Below are positions 43,364 to 52,613 of a stretch of DNA of 64,000 nt, piece by piece (the first letter of the stretch is position 1; each line of letters begins with the position of its first letter). The DNA comes from Nostoc sp. C052 (lineage in GTDB: Bacteria > Cyanobacteriota > Cyanobacteriia > Cyanobacteriales > Nostocaceae): NCBI RefSeq assembly GCF_013393905.1, contig NZ_CP040272.1, positions 6,072,001 to 6,136,000 of the forward strand, given 5' to 3'. Under the pieces are notes generated by a model. The model saw only the letters and a program-made list of their open reading frames with translations, did no database searches and had not been told where the DNA came from. The position numbers and the translations under genes were made by a program.

Positions 43364-44335
43364 AGGGGTTGCTGAAAAAGTGATAAAAAAGCCAGAGAAG
43401 GATTAATTAGTTATTCAAGCAAGGAACAAACATAAGTTTTTCTTGCGTGTAAATAGTAAAATCATAAGCCCTAATAATATTAGAGCGGAAAAAAGATGTA
43501 GTTTTCAAAAATAGACACAAAAAAGCGCTAAATAACCATGACAGATGAGTAGATAGATTCATCACTAAAAAAGTAATAGCAATTACAGTTTCCGAAGTAT
43601 GAGAAAGTTTCGCCATCACTCTATTCAGGCTGAATCTTCTTTTAGCTTGTCCAAACTTTCCCTCAATAGAATTACGAATCCTTTCGTCTTCTAAAGCTTG
43701 CTTCTTTTTTTCCTTACTAATAGTCTTCTGAGGTCTACCTAAAGGAGAACCACTAATTCTAATACCTCGTTCTTTGCACCAAGCTCGATTCTCCCTTGTC
43801 CGATAAATTTTATCAACATGAACGGACTCTGGATAATACCCAGTGTAATTTTTAAATGATTCTACTTGTGTTTTCAAATCTCCTGATTCATTAAAGTTAT
43901 CCCAACTAATATGGTCTAAAAATGCATATCCATCAAAGCAACTAGCAGACAGTTTAGCCCCAAATTCCACGGCTTTACCCGCTTTTCCTCGGACAATTGG
44001 AATGCCATCCGAAATGATTTTGCGGGTGCTCCCATCTCTGGAGAAAACAATGAAGAATATTCTGATTCAAATTCTTTCCAGGGGATTAAATTAGCCATCA
44101 TTACCCAACGATTATCTTCCGATAACTTTCCCTCAAATGGAAGTTCAAACTTTTCCACTGCAATTGGAGTTGATTCTTCTTTTCGGTACATAGTTACTTT
44201 GGATACACTATCTTCAGTCTGAGCAGTATGATGCAAGGATTTTGGGCTATTTTACCTTCAAATCTTGCACCGAAATATACTTCTTTGGTCTGAAAATCTA
44301 GATACTGCCACCTTTTGTTTTTTTCAGCAACCCCT
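43364..44335 (-). mobile_element. Deleted IS5-family insertion sequence
   Basis: 972 bp bounded by inverted ends AGGGGTTGCTGAAAAA / TTTTTTCAGCAACCCCT and flanked by a 4-bp direct repeat ACTT (43360-43363 and 44336-44339). It carries a transposase with an internal deletion and cannot move unaided. Confidence 0.8.
43407..44191 (-). pseudogene. IS5-family transposase with internal deletion
   Basis: The N-terminal piece MYRKEESTPIAVEKFELPFE...KGAPAKSFRMAF-like (start at 44191) runs into a frame break near 43990-44000. It then continues as VEFGAKLSASCFDGYAFLDH, SWDNFNESGDLKTQVESF, HVDKIYRTRENRAWCKERGI and IEGKFGQAKRRFSLNRVMAK. The first DDE aspartate region (about 230 residues) is missing, so it is inactive. 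The C-terminal end is extended past the usual stop. Confidence 0.85.
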
Positions 44336-44354
44336 ACTTAACCGAAAAGTATTG

Positions 44355-44530
44355 AAAGGCAGAGCGGCTTTGCCTCCGCTCTGTTACAGCTCGATAAATA
44401 CACTACTAATCTGTCAAATTCATTTTGACGGTTAGAGAAGCGCGATAAATCGCCGTCTCTACAAGGAATTTATCCATCAATTATTTATTGACAGACTACT
44501 ACGGTTCAATCAAATGAAAAATGCTGTATG
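44355..44530. repeat. GCGCGATAAATCGCCGTCTC repeat copy
   Basis: Spacer between the insertion sequence and the helical-repeat gene, containing an inverted copy (about 44429-44463) of the dispersed GCGATTTATCGCGTC repeat seen near 9720 and 17655. No gene. Confidence 0.5.
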
Positions 44531-46600
44531 TTACTGCCCATTAGTAGTAGTAGATTGAGGAAATGGTAGAGATTCAGGCTGAGGCTGAGGTTTCGGCTGA
44601 GGATTGAGAAAGTCCTGCCAAGCCTTAATTTGCTCTTGCGCTGCACTATAAGCAGCACTACCGCGTGGAATCGATTTGGCAATGTCAATGCCTCTAGCAA
44701 TATCAGACTGACCTTGAGAGCGTGCTATTTCTAACAATTGTTGACTCCATTGGTCAATAGCCTGATTCGCATCCATACGTAAGATGCTATTGTTTGAAAC
44801 CTGATCCGCTAGTCGTATTGCCTCAATTAAGGCTTCTGGAGTGCCAGCTGCCCCCACTTGCTGGGCTTTTTTCCAGTTTTCTCTAGTGCGGATTTGCCCT
44901 TCCCAGTCATTGATTGCAGCTTGTGCGTCTCCAGAAAGCGCCCTTCCTGATGAAGCAATTTGTTGAGCTGCGTTGATGGCGGCGGTGAGATTTCCACTCT
45001 GAGCCAGTTCTTGTGCTTGATCTAAGTAGGGTTGGTCTTGAATTCGTTGAATCTTGCCGATCCAAGTACGAATTTTTTTCCGTGCTTCTGGATATAATGC
45101 ACGACCTCTACGAATTTCGCTAGCCTGGGCGATCGCAGCTTGCAAGGAGTTAATATCGTCGAATATTGCTATCTGTTCGGCGCGGTCTAAGTAAGGTTGG
45201 TCTTCAATTGTTTCTATTTGGGCAGTCCACCGATCCATCTCTTGCCTAGCTTCTGTGGCCCTGGGATTACTAGCAGGAATCAACTGTATTTGGGCGATCG
45301 CTGCTGTTAAATTAGGCACTGTTCCCTGGCTAGCCAATATTCTCGCTTTTTCTAGATTGGCAACATCTTCAATTTCCAGCTGCCAACGGGCAATTAGTTG
45401 CTGCGCCTCGTTATAGACTGGTCTGGAAGGAGAAATCTGTTGTGCTTGAGCGATCGCTGCCTGTAAACCAGAAACGTTACCTATCCAAGCACTCCTTTTC
45501 GCGTCAGCTATGGCAATAAAGTCATCGGTCTCACCTTGTAGTTTCGTACTTTCCGGTATTTGCCTAGCAATATTCAGCGCTTCATCCGCATCTTTCTTAT
45601 CTAGTTTTGCCTTTGCCAATTCCAGCATTTGGCGTCCAAATGCTGGAATCGCTTGTTGAGCTTTTTGGTAAAGATAACTTTCTTGCCCAATGGACTCAGC
45701 TAACTTAATTGCTTCTAATAAATTATCGACTACTTTGCTATTTGCTAAACTTTCGGCTTTGCCTAACTTATCGCCATCTTCCCGCGCTGTGGCGATTAGA
45801 CGATTCAATTGGTCGTATTTCGTACCCGCCCAATACTGATTGTCTACGCGCAGCATTTTAGCAGATAACATGAATGCCGATTGCCAGCGCCGTTCCTTTA
45901 CTTCAGCGATCGCACTGTTATATGTGGTTTCTGCCTTTGACCAAATTAACTCCCATTTCCCAATTTGTTCATCGACTAACTTATAAGCTGCCACATCTTC
46001 GGGTATTTTCTTAGCAGTAGCGATCGCTTCTTCTAAATTCCCAGTTTGGAAACTTTCATCAGCTAGCTTCAAAATATCCCGCGACCATTCTTCGATGAAA
46101 CGATCAATTTCTCCATGCAGCGGGTGATTTTGTGGTAGTTGCTTCACCAGAGCGATCGCTTGCAATAAGTCGTTAACTGTTTGCTTAGAAGCCGCCAACT
46201 GAGCGCAGTGTAACCGCACAGAAGCACTAGCTAGAGGCCAGAAAATCGAGGGGCAATTAGGAGCAGCTGGCAATTTGAACAGCATTGCCATTGCCAAGAA
46301 TCCTACACTGCCGGGAATCAACATTAATAGTACTAGCCACAATGTCCAGCTTTTCATCCAGCGTGGCCATTTCCCAGAATTATTACTGAGTTGGGTAGTT
46401 TCTTTTGAATTACTATCTATAGGTAATCCTTTCTTATGGTTTTTTTTTCGCCGCTTCACTGACTTGGAGTTAGAACCAGTAGCAGGGGCATCAAATGGCT
46501 GAGTTTCACCGAATTGCTCTGTTCGGGATAATCTTTTGTTTTGATCTGGCTCTCTTCCACTGGCTGAAGACCAACTGTCTGGAATATCCCGCTCTGTCAT
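44531..46600 (-). CDS. Membrane-anchored helical-repeat protein
   Basis: 689 residues. The first 80 are polar and basic (KRRKKNHKKG) and should be cytoplasmic. A single membrane helix lies at about 87-110 (LWLVLLMLIPGSVGFLAMAM). The rest is tandem helical repeats of about 60-70 residues, each with a pattern like NLTAAIAQIQLIPASNP and DQPYLDRAEQIA, followed by a proline-rich tail. I do not recognise a named family; similar sequences are often mislabelled chromosome-segregation ATPases but no ATP site is present. A periplasmic scaffold is the simplest reading. Confidence 0.75.
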   Translation of the reverse strand: MTERDIPDSWSSASGREPDQNKRLSRTEQFGETQPFDAPATGSNSKSVKRRKKNHKKGLPIDSNSKETTQLSNNSGKWPRWMKSWTLWLVLLMLIPGSVGFLAMAMLFKLPAAPNCPSIFWPLASASVRLHCAQLAASKQTVNDLLQAIALVKQLPQNHPLHGEIDRFIEEWSRDILKLADESFQTGNLEEAIATAKKIPEDVAAYKLVDEQIGKWELIWSKAETTYNSAIAEVKERRWQSAFMLSAKMLRVDNQYWAGTKYDQLNRLIATAREDGDKLGKAESLANSKVVDNLLEAIKLAESIGQESYLYQKAQQAIPAFGRQMLELAKAKLDKKDADEALNIARQIPESTKLQGETDDFIAIADAKRSAWIGNVSGLQAAIAQAQQISPSRPVYNEAQQLIARWQLEIEDVANLEKARILASQGTVPNLTAAIAQIQLIPASNPRATEARQEMDRWTAQIETIEDQPYLDRAEQIAIFDDINSLQAAIAQASEIRRGRALYPEARKKIRTWIGKIQRIQDQPYLDQAQELAQSGNLTAAINAAQQIASSGRALSGDAQAAINDWEGQIRTRENWKKAQQVGAAGTPEALIEAIRLADQVSNNSILRMDANQAIDQWSQQLLEIARSQGQSDIARGIDIAKSIPRGSAAYSAAQEQIKAWQDFLNPQPKPQPQPESLPFPQSTTTNGQ

Positions 46601-46754
46601 CTCTCACACCAAAATAATTGAATAGCGCTCTGTTTTAGGTCGATAATTCCATTGTTGACATAGTAACTTTCTCATGATTAAAAAGCTACTTTTTTGATTA
46701 TCTCTCTCCACAGAGTACCATTATCAATCTAAAAAATCAGTGCTATTTTATACT

Positions 46755-47660
46755 TTATCCTGAAATAGCAGATTCAGCTTGCAAATCGGCAATTAGTTGA
46801 GCTAACTGATCGTTGCTTGCCTGGTAGACATTACCGCAAAAGTCGCAAGTTGCTTCAGCACCATTATCTTTAATAATCATATCTTGCAGTTCAGCTTCTC
46901 CCAAAATCTTCAGTGCCCCCAAAACGCGATCAAAAGAGCAACCACAGTGGAAGCGCAGCATTTGCCGTTCGGAAAAGATTTCCAGCCCCATATCTCCCAA
47001 CAAGTCGCCAAAGATTTCCGGTAAAGTCTTCCCAGCTTGCAACAATGGCGTAAATCCTGCTAGACCGGCAACCCGTGATTCCAAAATTTCTACTAGAGCT
47101 TCGTCTCTGGCGGCTTTAGGTAATATTTGTATCAGTAATCCTCCAGCCGCAGTTACTCCTGCTGCTCCCACAAACACACCTAAAACTAAAGCCGAAGGTG
47201 TTTGTTCGGAATTCACCAGATAATGAGCTACATCATCACCAATTTCGCCAGAAACTAGTTCTACAGTACTAGAGTAAGGATAACCATAACCGATATCCCG
47301 CACAACGTAGAGGTAGCCACCACCCACTGCACCACCAACATCTAACTTACCTTTGGCATTAGGAGGCAATTCTACAGATGGATTGCCCACGTATCCGCGT
47401 ACAGTACCATCTAAGCCGGCATCTACCAATATCCCACCCAAAGGCCCATCGCCCTTTACGCGAACATTAACTCTCGATCCAGTTCGCTTCATACTAGAAG
47501 CCATTAACAAGCCTGCCGCCATAGTCCGGCCTAGTGCTGCCGTTGCCACATAAGAAAGCTTGTGGCGCTGCCGTACTTCTTCTGTTAAACGTGTGGTGAT
47601 CACACCTACGGCACGAATTCCACCTTCGGCTGCTGTTGCACGAATTAACTGATCCGCCAT
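46755..47660 (-). CDS. hslO: Hsp33 redox-regulated chaperone
   Basis: 301 residues from the ATG at 47660 (AAGG upstream); a longer frame from 47762 adds 34 unlike residues. Hsp33 is activated by oxidation and holds unfolding proteins. MADQLIRATAAEGGIRAV at the start is typical, and the C-terminal zinc switch is complete: HCGCSFDR (CxC) and ATCDFCGNVY (CxxC). Divergent from the gene at 47790. Confidence 0.95.
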   Translation of the reverse strand: MADQLIRATAAEGGIRAVGVITTRLTEEVRQRHKLSYVATAALGRTMAAGLLMASSMKRTGSRVNVRVKGDGPLGGILVDAGLDGTVRGYVGNPSVELPPNAKGKLDVGGAVGGGYLYVVRDIGYGYPYSSTVELVSGEIGDDVAHYLVNSEQTPSALVLGVFVGAAGVTAAGGLLIQILPKAARDEALVEILESRVAGLAGFTPLLQAGKTLPEIFGDLLGDMGLEIFSERQMLRFHCGCSFDRVLGALKILGEAELQDMIIKDNGAEATCDFCGNVYQASNDQLAQLIADLQAESAISG

Positions 47661-47789
47661 GAATAACCTTACATTTCTTAACAAGTTCACTTTCTCTATT
47701 CTAAGTTCTCTGCTGCGAGAAAAGTAACTTAGTAGGGTGCTACGCAAATAAACGGCTGTCATTGGTCATTAGTTATTTACAAAGGACTA

Positions 47790-48239
47790 ATGACTAAAAC
47801 TATTTGCAATATTAGAAATAGCGATGTCTCATCTTTAGGTAATCTGATAAAAATGCTGGGTAATTTTCAACAAAGCCAACTGCGGATCGAAATCGAAGCA
47901 TCAACAGATGCAATTCGTAACAGTCTGCTGCATCCAGTGCAACTAGAAAAATGGCTGTTAGGGCAACGCTTTGCGCCAGGTATGCCAGAAGAACTGCTTC
48001 CCGGATTCCAGTTTACAACCTGGACTGGGCCAGTGGCGATTCATCATCAAGTAAACATTGTCAAATCCAACTGTCTCCGCTTGATACTCAGTGGAGGTAT
48101 TGATGGGTTCCACGAATGGTATTGGGGAGAAGGTTGGGTACAGTCCCGCTTGGAAGGAATTTCAATTTTGCCCTTAAATTTGGGTCAAACCCTGAGTTTG
48201 TTAAGCTTACGTCAGTTTTTGGCAACTCAAGGGCGTTAA
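47790..48239 (+). CDS. Conserved cyanobacterial hypothetical protein
   Basis: 149 residues beginning MTKTICNIRNSD. Motifs such as LLHPVQLEKWLLGQRFAPGM and DGFHEWYWGEGWVQSRLEG, and alternating strands, resemble the SRPBCC/ligand-binding beta-barrel style seen in cyanobacteria-only proteins, but I cannot name it. Possible function unknown. Shares a 129-base divergent intergenic region with hslO, whose promoter is back to back with its own. Confidence 0.7.
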   Translation: MTKTICNIRNSDVSSLGNLIKMLGNFQQSQLRIEIEASTDAIRNSLLHPVQLEKWLLGQRFAPGMPEELLPGFQFTTWTGPVAIHHQVNIVKSNCLRLILSGGIDGFHEWYWGEGWVQSRLEGISILPLNLGQTLSLLSLRQFLATQGR

Positions 48240-48530
48240 ATCGACTGAACGTAGAAGGGGGATTTTCCTTGTCTCTAGGATTAGCTCTTTCAAGGTAACT
48301 GAAAAAATCTTTTTTTCTCTCTGTACCACGGACACTTTGCTCAAGTCGGGAAACCTTCCTATGCAGGTGTCCTGCTTTGTGAATCTGCGGTTTAAAAGTA
48401 ATTGATCTCGCCACAGAAAAACAGAGAACAATTTTTAAGAATCGGTTGTCAAAACTTGTTCATCTGTCAATTCTAATCTGTCAATTCTAAGTGTGGAAAA
48501 GTTTGAGAGTTTGCTTCCCCTAATAAATTT

Positions 48531-48956
48531 TTATCTTGGTTTTACGACTAACACTGAACAATTAGCCTCTTCTACAACTTGACTGCTGACAGAACCCTGA
48601 ACAATTCGCTTCATCCCCATCAACCCCCGACTGCCAATTATAATCAACTCAGTTTTATAAATATTGGCAAGACGAATAATTTCTTCAGCAGGATCACCAG
48701 TTACTAGTTCTAACTCACTTGTGATTGATAACTTTTCTTGATAGGATTGCAGTTGTTTTTCAACCTGAAAATAAGAAAATGTTGGCGACTCTGGCTGAGG
48801 ACGATCAGCAGGTAGTTCCATTTCTGACTCTGGTGTGGGAAACACGTGACAAAGAATAACCTTGGCATCTTTTGATAAAGCCAAATTATCTAAAGTCTGA
48901 ATTACTCGTTCTGAAATTTCCGAACCGTTCAGAGCTACCAAAATACTATTTAGCAC
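48531..48956 (-). CDS. Universal stress protein (UspA family)
   Basis: 141 residues of Rossmann-like alpha/beta fold. SILVALNGSEISERVIQ at the N-terminus and IIGSRGLMGMKRIVQGSVSS near 112-131 give the ATP-binding G-2x-G-9x-G(S/T) pattern, so it probably binds ATP. GTG start with AGGAGG upstream. Monocistronic; exact stress is unknown. Confidence 0.9.
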   Translation of the reverse strand: MLNSILVALNGSEISERVIQTLDNLALSKDAKVILCHVFPTPESEMELPADRPQPESPTFSYFQVEKQLQSYQEKLSITSELELVTGDPAEEIIRLANIYKTELIIIGSRGLMGMKRIVQGSVSSQVVEEANCSVLVVKPR

Positions 48957-49120
48957 CGCTCTCGCCTCCTAAAGAGTAGACCTCTTACATAAGTATCTAG
49001 CAAAATCCGGCGGCGGCGACACTAAACCAATTTTTATTTGCTAATTATTATATATATTTGAGATTTAAGAATATTTGATTTCGAGATGCGTAGGTATATT
49101 TAATACGTCCTTACTTCAAT

Positions 49121-49141
49121 CCCCTAGATTTATCTATGGGG
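49121..49141. repeat. IS200/IS605-style hairpin
   Basis: CCCCTAGAT / ATCTATGGGG with one bulged base and a short loop. The GATTTATC core with flanking C/G runs resembles the subterminal hairpins of IS200/IS605-type elements, though no transposase gene is nearby. Confidence 0.45.
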
Positions 49142-49365
49142 TTACTCTAAGCCGAGGTACTTAGCACTTCTGAAGCCACTTTTATAGTATTGCCTTGTAG
49201 TGACTGGGCTAGAGAAGCTTTTCACAAGTTTCTGGGAAAGGAAAACTCTCTCCCAGAAACTAACGTCGGTAATGCCCGACTTGTGGACGCTTAAAGAAAG
49301 GGCAGCTGAAGGTAGGATAGCAAATGGCGGGCATTAGCGTAGCTTACCGTAGTTATCGCTATCCA
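49141..49365 (+). ncRNA. Candidate structured RNA, possible orphan HEARO/omega-RNA
   Basis: Dense nested inverted repeats in a gene-free stretch: CTAAG/CTTAG, GTTTCTGGGA/TCCCAGAAAC (49228-49260), GTCGG/CCGAC (49265-49280) enclosed by CACAA/TTGTG (49223-49285), then GGATAGC/GCTATCC (49314-49364) around CGGGCATTA, which also pairs with TAATGCCCG at 49270. Too many pairings for chance and not a simple palindrome. Together with the IS605-style hairpin next to it, an IscB-type guide RNA (HEARO) left without its protein is one explanation. Strand and limits are uncertain. Confidence 0.35.
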
Positions 49366-49401
49366 AACTTTTAGTTATAAGAAAAAATTAAGCATTCCAA
49401 A

Positions 49402-50703
49402 TTACTCTTCTTGCTGAATTCGGCGTCGTACTGAATCAGCATGAGAAGATAAACCTTCTGCTGTTGCTAGCACATCAATAGCACCAGCCACATTTTGCAG
49501 TGCGGTTTGGGAGTATTGAATAATACTGGAGTGCTTGAGGAAAGTTTCAACCCCCAATGCCGAAGCATAGCGGGCAGCGCCAGAAGTTGGCAAGGTGTGG
49601 TTAGGGCCTGCCAAATAGTCTCCTACGGCTTCTGGTGTTGAGTAACCTAAAAAGATTGCCCCAGCATGGCGAATCTGTGGTAGGAGTGCCCAAGGGTCTT
49701 TGACTTCTAATTCTAGGTGTTCGGGGGCAAATTCATTTGAGAGTTCTGCTGCTGCTTCGAGCGATTCCACAACGACAATCAAGCCGTAGTGAGCGATCGC
49801 TTTTTCTGTGTCTATTCGCCGTGGATGATCTACTAGCTGTCTTTCCAAGGCTAATTGCACATTTTTCGCCAAAGCAGCATCAGTCGTCAACAAAATTGCT
49901 GCCGCCATTGGATCGTGTTCGGCTTGGGCTAGCAAGTCAGCAGCTACATGCACCGGATTTGCGGTTTCATCGGCAATCACCAGCACTTCGCTAGGGCCTG
50001 CCAAAGAATCAATACCGACGGTGCCGTAGACAAGTTTTTTCGCTAGGGTGACATAAATGTTACCAGGGCCAGTAATTACATTCACTTTCGGAATCGTTTC
50101 TGTACCATAGGCTAAAGCGGCGATCGCTTGTGCGCCCCCAATGCGATAAATTTCTTGCACCCCTGCTTCTTGGGCAGCTACCAAGACTGCGGGATTAATT
50201 GCACCGCCAGGGCCAGGAGGTGTCACCATTACCACGTGGGGTACAGCAGCAACATGAGCCGGAATTGCATTCATTAGCACTGTACTGGGGTAGGCGGCAC
50301 GGCCACCAGGCACATACAACCCGGCTCGATCTACGGGGGTGTAGCGTTTGCCCAGCACTACTTCATCGTCGCCAAAATGTACCCAGCTTTTCGGTACACG
50401 CTGACGATGAAACGCTTCAATTTGGCGGCAAGCTAGCCGAATTGCGTCAAGCAATTCCTTTGACACCTGTTGATAGGCTGCATCTAATTCCGAGCCTGTA
50501 ACTCGGAGTTCTTCTGCTTTCAAGGTTTGTTTGTCAAATTCGGCTGTGTAATGCAATACAGCTTTGTCGCCTTGGCGCTTCACTGCTTGCAAAACTTCCC
50601 GCACCGTTGCTTCTTTGTGAAGCACCTGTTCGTCATGGGTGCGATCGCAGATCCGTTGTAGTTCTGCTCTAACGTCTGCCTGCTGAGTAATGATTCGCAG
50701 CAT
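49402..50703 (-). CDS. hisD: Histidinol dehydrogenase
   Basis: 433 residues. It catalyses the last two steps of histidine synthesis, oxidising L-histidinol to histidine with NAD and zinc. YVPGGRAAYPSTVLMNAIPA, GPSEVLVIADE, LLAQAEHDPMAAAIL and SNEFAPEHLEL with its histidine are family motifs; HT-type LPTSGAARY follows. Normal length, ATG at 50703. It stands alone without other his genes, as is usual in cyanobacteria. Confidence 0.97.
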   Translation of the reverse strand: MLRIITQQADVRAELQRICDRTHDEQVLHKEATVREVLQAVKRQGDKAVLHYTAEFDKQTLKAEELRVTGSELDAAYQQVSKELLDAIRLACRQIEAFHRQRVPKSWVHFGDDEVVLGKRYTPVDRAGLYVPGGRAAYPSTVLMNAIPAHVAAVPHVVMVTPPGPGGAINPAVLVAAQEAGVQEIYRIGGAQAIAALAYGTETIPKVNVITGPGNIYVTLAKKLVYGTVGIDSLAGPSEVLVIADETANPVHVAADLLAQAEHDPMAAAILLTTDAALAKNVQLALERQLVDHPRRIDTEKAIAHYGLIVVVESLEAAAELSNEFAPEHLELEVKDPWALLPQIRHAGAIFLGYSTPEAVGDYLAGPNHTLPTSGAARYASALGVETFLKHSSIIQYSQTALQNVAGAIDVLATAEGLSSHADSVRRRIQQEE

Positions 50704-51433
50704 GGAGTAAGGACAATGCCAAAATTATAATATTGCCACCTGAGATTTAGTATTGCTCTTGACCCACTGGGGTGTGCAAGCTGACTCTAATTCTCTTCTC
50801 TAGCTTAACCTGAATTTTTTTGATACTCTCAAGACTACCAGCATATAGTTTGCTTGATAAGGCAACTTAATTGCTCAGTTCCACAAGCCTTGGTAGGCTA
50901 GTAGCAAAAAGCAGGTATGCCATTCACGCTGCCCTTATGCCTTTATTTTCACTATTTGCAGAGTGCAAGTAGTGTATTCACCTAATCTCCCGGATTACAA
51001 GGAGTATGTCTAAGTATAATTTTTACTTATTTTCCTAACTTTCAGTAGTTGTTAATCTGTGTATAGAAACGATACATCGGTTCAATACTTGAAAATCCCT
51101 GAAATTTAGCTCTTTACAGTTCTTTGCCTCTGACAATACATCCGCTTTACGGGTATAAGATTGTATTTCTTGGCAATCACATTGCTTAATCAGGTTGTGG
51201 TTAGGGTGGCAGTCTTAGATGTATCTCAATATCTTAACGCATTTCCTAAATTGACGAAATACGGAAGTAAGGAAGACAGAGGAAAGGGTGGAACAATAAC
51301 TATTGATTATTCATCCATACCCAATACTCAATCCCAGAATTTTTTTAGGAAATTATAACATTGGCAATTTGGATGCTATATTAGTAAGTCTAGTAGTGTG
51401 TGTACATAATTAATAGTATTTTTGGAATTGACT
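50704..51433. other. Divergent intergenic region before rpsT
   Basis: About 730 bases holding the divergent promoters of hisD and rpsT. A 65-codon open frame at 51161 has no coding look. I see no repeat or strong hairpin. Confidence 0.5.
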
Positions 51434-51730
51434 GTGGCGAATACAAAGTCTGCTCTCAAGCGTGCCGAAATCGCAGAACGTAACCGACTGCGTAACAAAG
51501 CTTACAAATCAGCAGTCAAGACGCTGATAAAGAAATACATTAATGCTGTAGCTGCCTATACAGCTAATCCTAGCCCAGAATTAAAACAAGAAGTACAAAC
51601 CAGGTTATCTGAGGCTTACGGCAAAATTGATAAAGCGATTAAACGGGGTGTCCTTCACCCCAACAATGGGGCAAGGAAAAAGTCAAGATTGGCTCACAAA
51701 CTAAAACCCCTCACCCAAACAGCTGAGTAG
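51434..51730 (+). CDS. rpsT: Ribosomal protein S20
   Basis: 98 residues from a GTG at 51434 (GGA ten bases upstream). The frame is also open from a TTG at 51422, but ANTKSALKRAEIAERNRLRN is the family N-terminus. It is basic throughout and ends KKSRLAHKLK region plus a short tail, typical of S20, which binds 16S rRNA. First gene of the rpsT-tatD-rpo cluster. Confidence 0.95.
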   Translation: MANTKSALKRAEIAERNRLRNKAYKSAVKTLIKKYINAVAAYTANPSPELKQEVQTRLSEAYGKIDKAIKRGVLHPNNGARKKSRLAHKLKPLTQTAE

Positions 51731-51740
51731 TCATTGGTCA

Positions 51741-51772
51741 TTTGTCCTTCGTCATTTGTGACTAAGGACAAA
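51741..51772 (+). terminator. Hairpin between rpsT and tatD
   Basis: TTTGTCCTT / AAGGACAAA stem with a 14-base loop, no T tract. Possible attenuator or processing site that lowers transcription from rpsT into tatD and rpoB. Confidence 0.45.
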
Positions 51773-51815
51773 CAACATAGACGCGCCAGCGACTTCCCGC
51801 AGGGTAGGACAAAAG

Positions 51816-52613
51816 ATGCAACTGATAGACACGCACGTACATCTCAACTTTGATAGTTTCCAGCCGGATTTAGCAACAGTGCGATCGCGGTGGCAAAAAG
51901 CAGGTGTAGTGCGTTTAGTACATTCCTGTGTTCACCCAGAGGAGTTTGCCAGTATTCAATCCCTAGCCCAAGAGTTTCCCGAAATCAGCTTTGCTGTAGG
52001 GTTACACCCTTTGGATGCTGAAAAATGGAATAACGACACAGCCGAGAAAATCAAAACTTTAGCAAGTTCTGACTCGAATGTGGTGGCAATTGGGGAAATG
52101 GGGCTGGATTTTTACAAAGCTGATAACTACGAGCATCAGCTGATGGTGTTCGAGTCGCAGTTAGCGATCGCCTCGGAACTAAACTTACCAGTGATTATCC
52201 ACTGTCGGGATGCTGCTGTGGCAACCAGAGAAGTGTTGCAAAAATGGCGGGAACTCAAAGGTGAAAGAGTACGGGGTGTTATGCATTGCTGGGGAGGAAC
52301 GCCAGAGGAAACCCAATGGTTTCTCGATTTAGGCTTCTACATCAGCTTTAGCGGAACGGTAACGTTCAAAAACGCCAAAGCAATCCAATCTTCAGCGGCG
52401 ATGGTAAGTAGCGATCGCCTACTGATTGAAACAGACTGTCCATTTCTGGCTCCAGTTCCGAAACGGGGCGAGAGGCGCAACGAGCCGGCTTACGTCCTTT
52501 ATGTAGCCGAACAAGTAGCTAAACTGCGTCAGGAAACAGTAGAGGCGATCGCCCATCAAACCACCCAAAATGCCTGTAAATTATTTGGATTGTCAGTATC
52601 AAGTGTATCCTAG
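51816..52613 (+). CDS. tatD: TatD-family metal-dependent deoxyribonuclease
   Basis: 265 residues, TIM-barrel hydrolase. LIDTHVHLNFD gives the HxH metal pair, VAIGEMGLDFYKAD the conserved glutamate, VIIHCRDA and GVMHCWGG the histidines, and LLIETDCPFLAPVPKRG the final aspartate. Family members are 3'-5' DNases in DNA repair and degradation. Its position between rpsT and rpoB is usual in cyanobacteria. Confidence 0.93.
   Translation: MQLIDTHVHLNFDSFQPDLATVRSRWQKAGVVRLVHSCVHPEEFASIQSLAQEFPEISFAVGLHPLDAEKWNNDTAEKIKTLASSDSNVVAIGEMGLDFYKADNYEHQLMVFESQLAIASELNLPVIIHCRDAAVATREVLQKWRELKGERVRGVMHCWGGTPEETQWFLDLGFYISFSGTVTFKNAKAIQSSAAMVSSDRLLIETDCPFLAPVPKRGERRNEPAYVLYVAEQVAKLRQETVEAIAHQTTQNACKLFGLSVSSVS

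Larger units (their letters stand above)
43255..44354. repeat. Palindromic element interrupted by an insertion sequence
   Basis: CAATACTTCTCGGTTAAG at 43255-43272 is matched by CTTAACCGAAAAGTATTG at 44337-44354. They are the two ends of one palindromic element of about 125 bp with G-run/C-run interior (AAAGGGAAAAGGG, TACCCTTTACCCC), split by the IS5-type element at 43364-44335. Confidence 0.75.

Noticed and set aside
51161..51358. 65-codon plus-strand frame before rpsT
   Set aside because: No coding character and ends in AT-rich spacer; probably promoter region.
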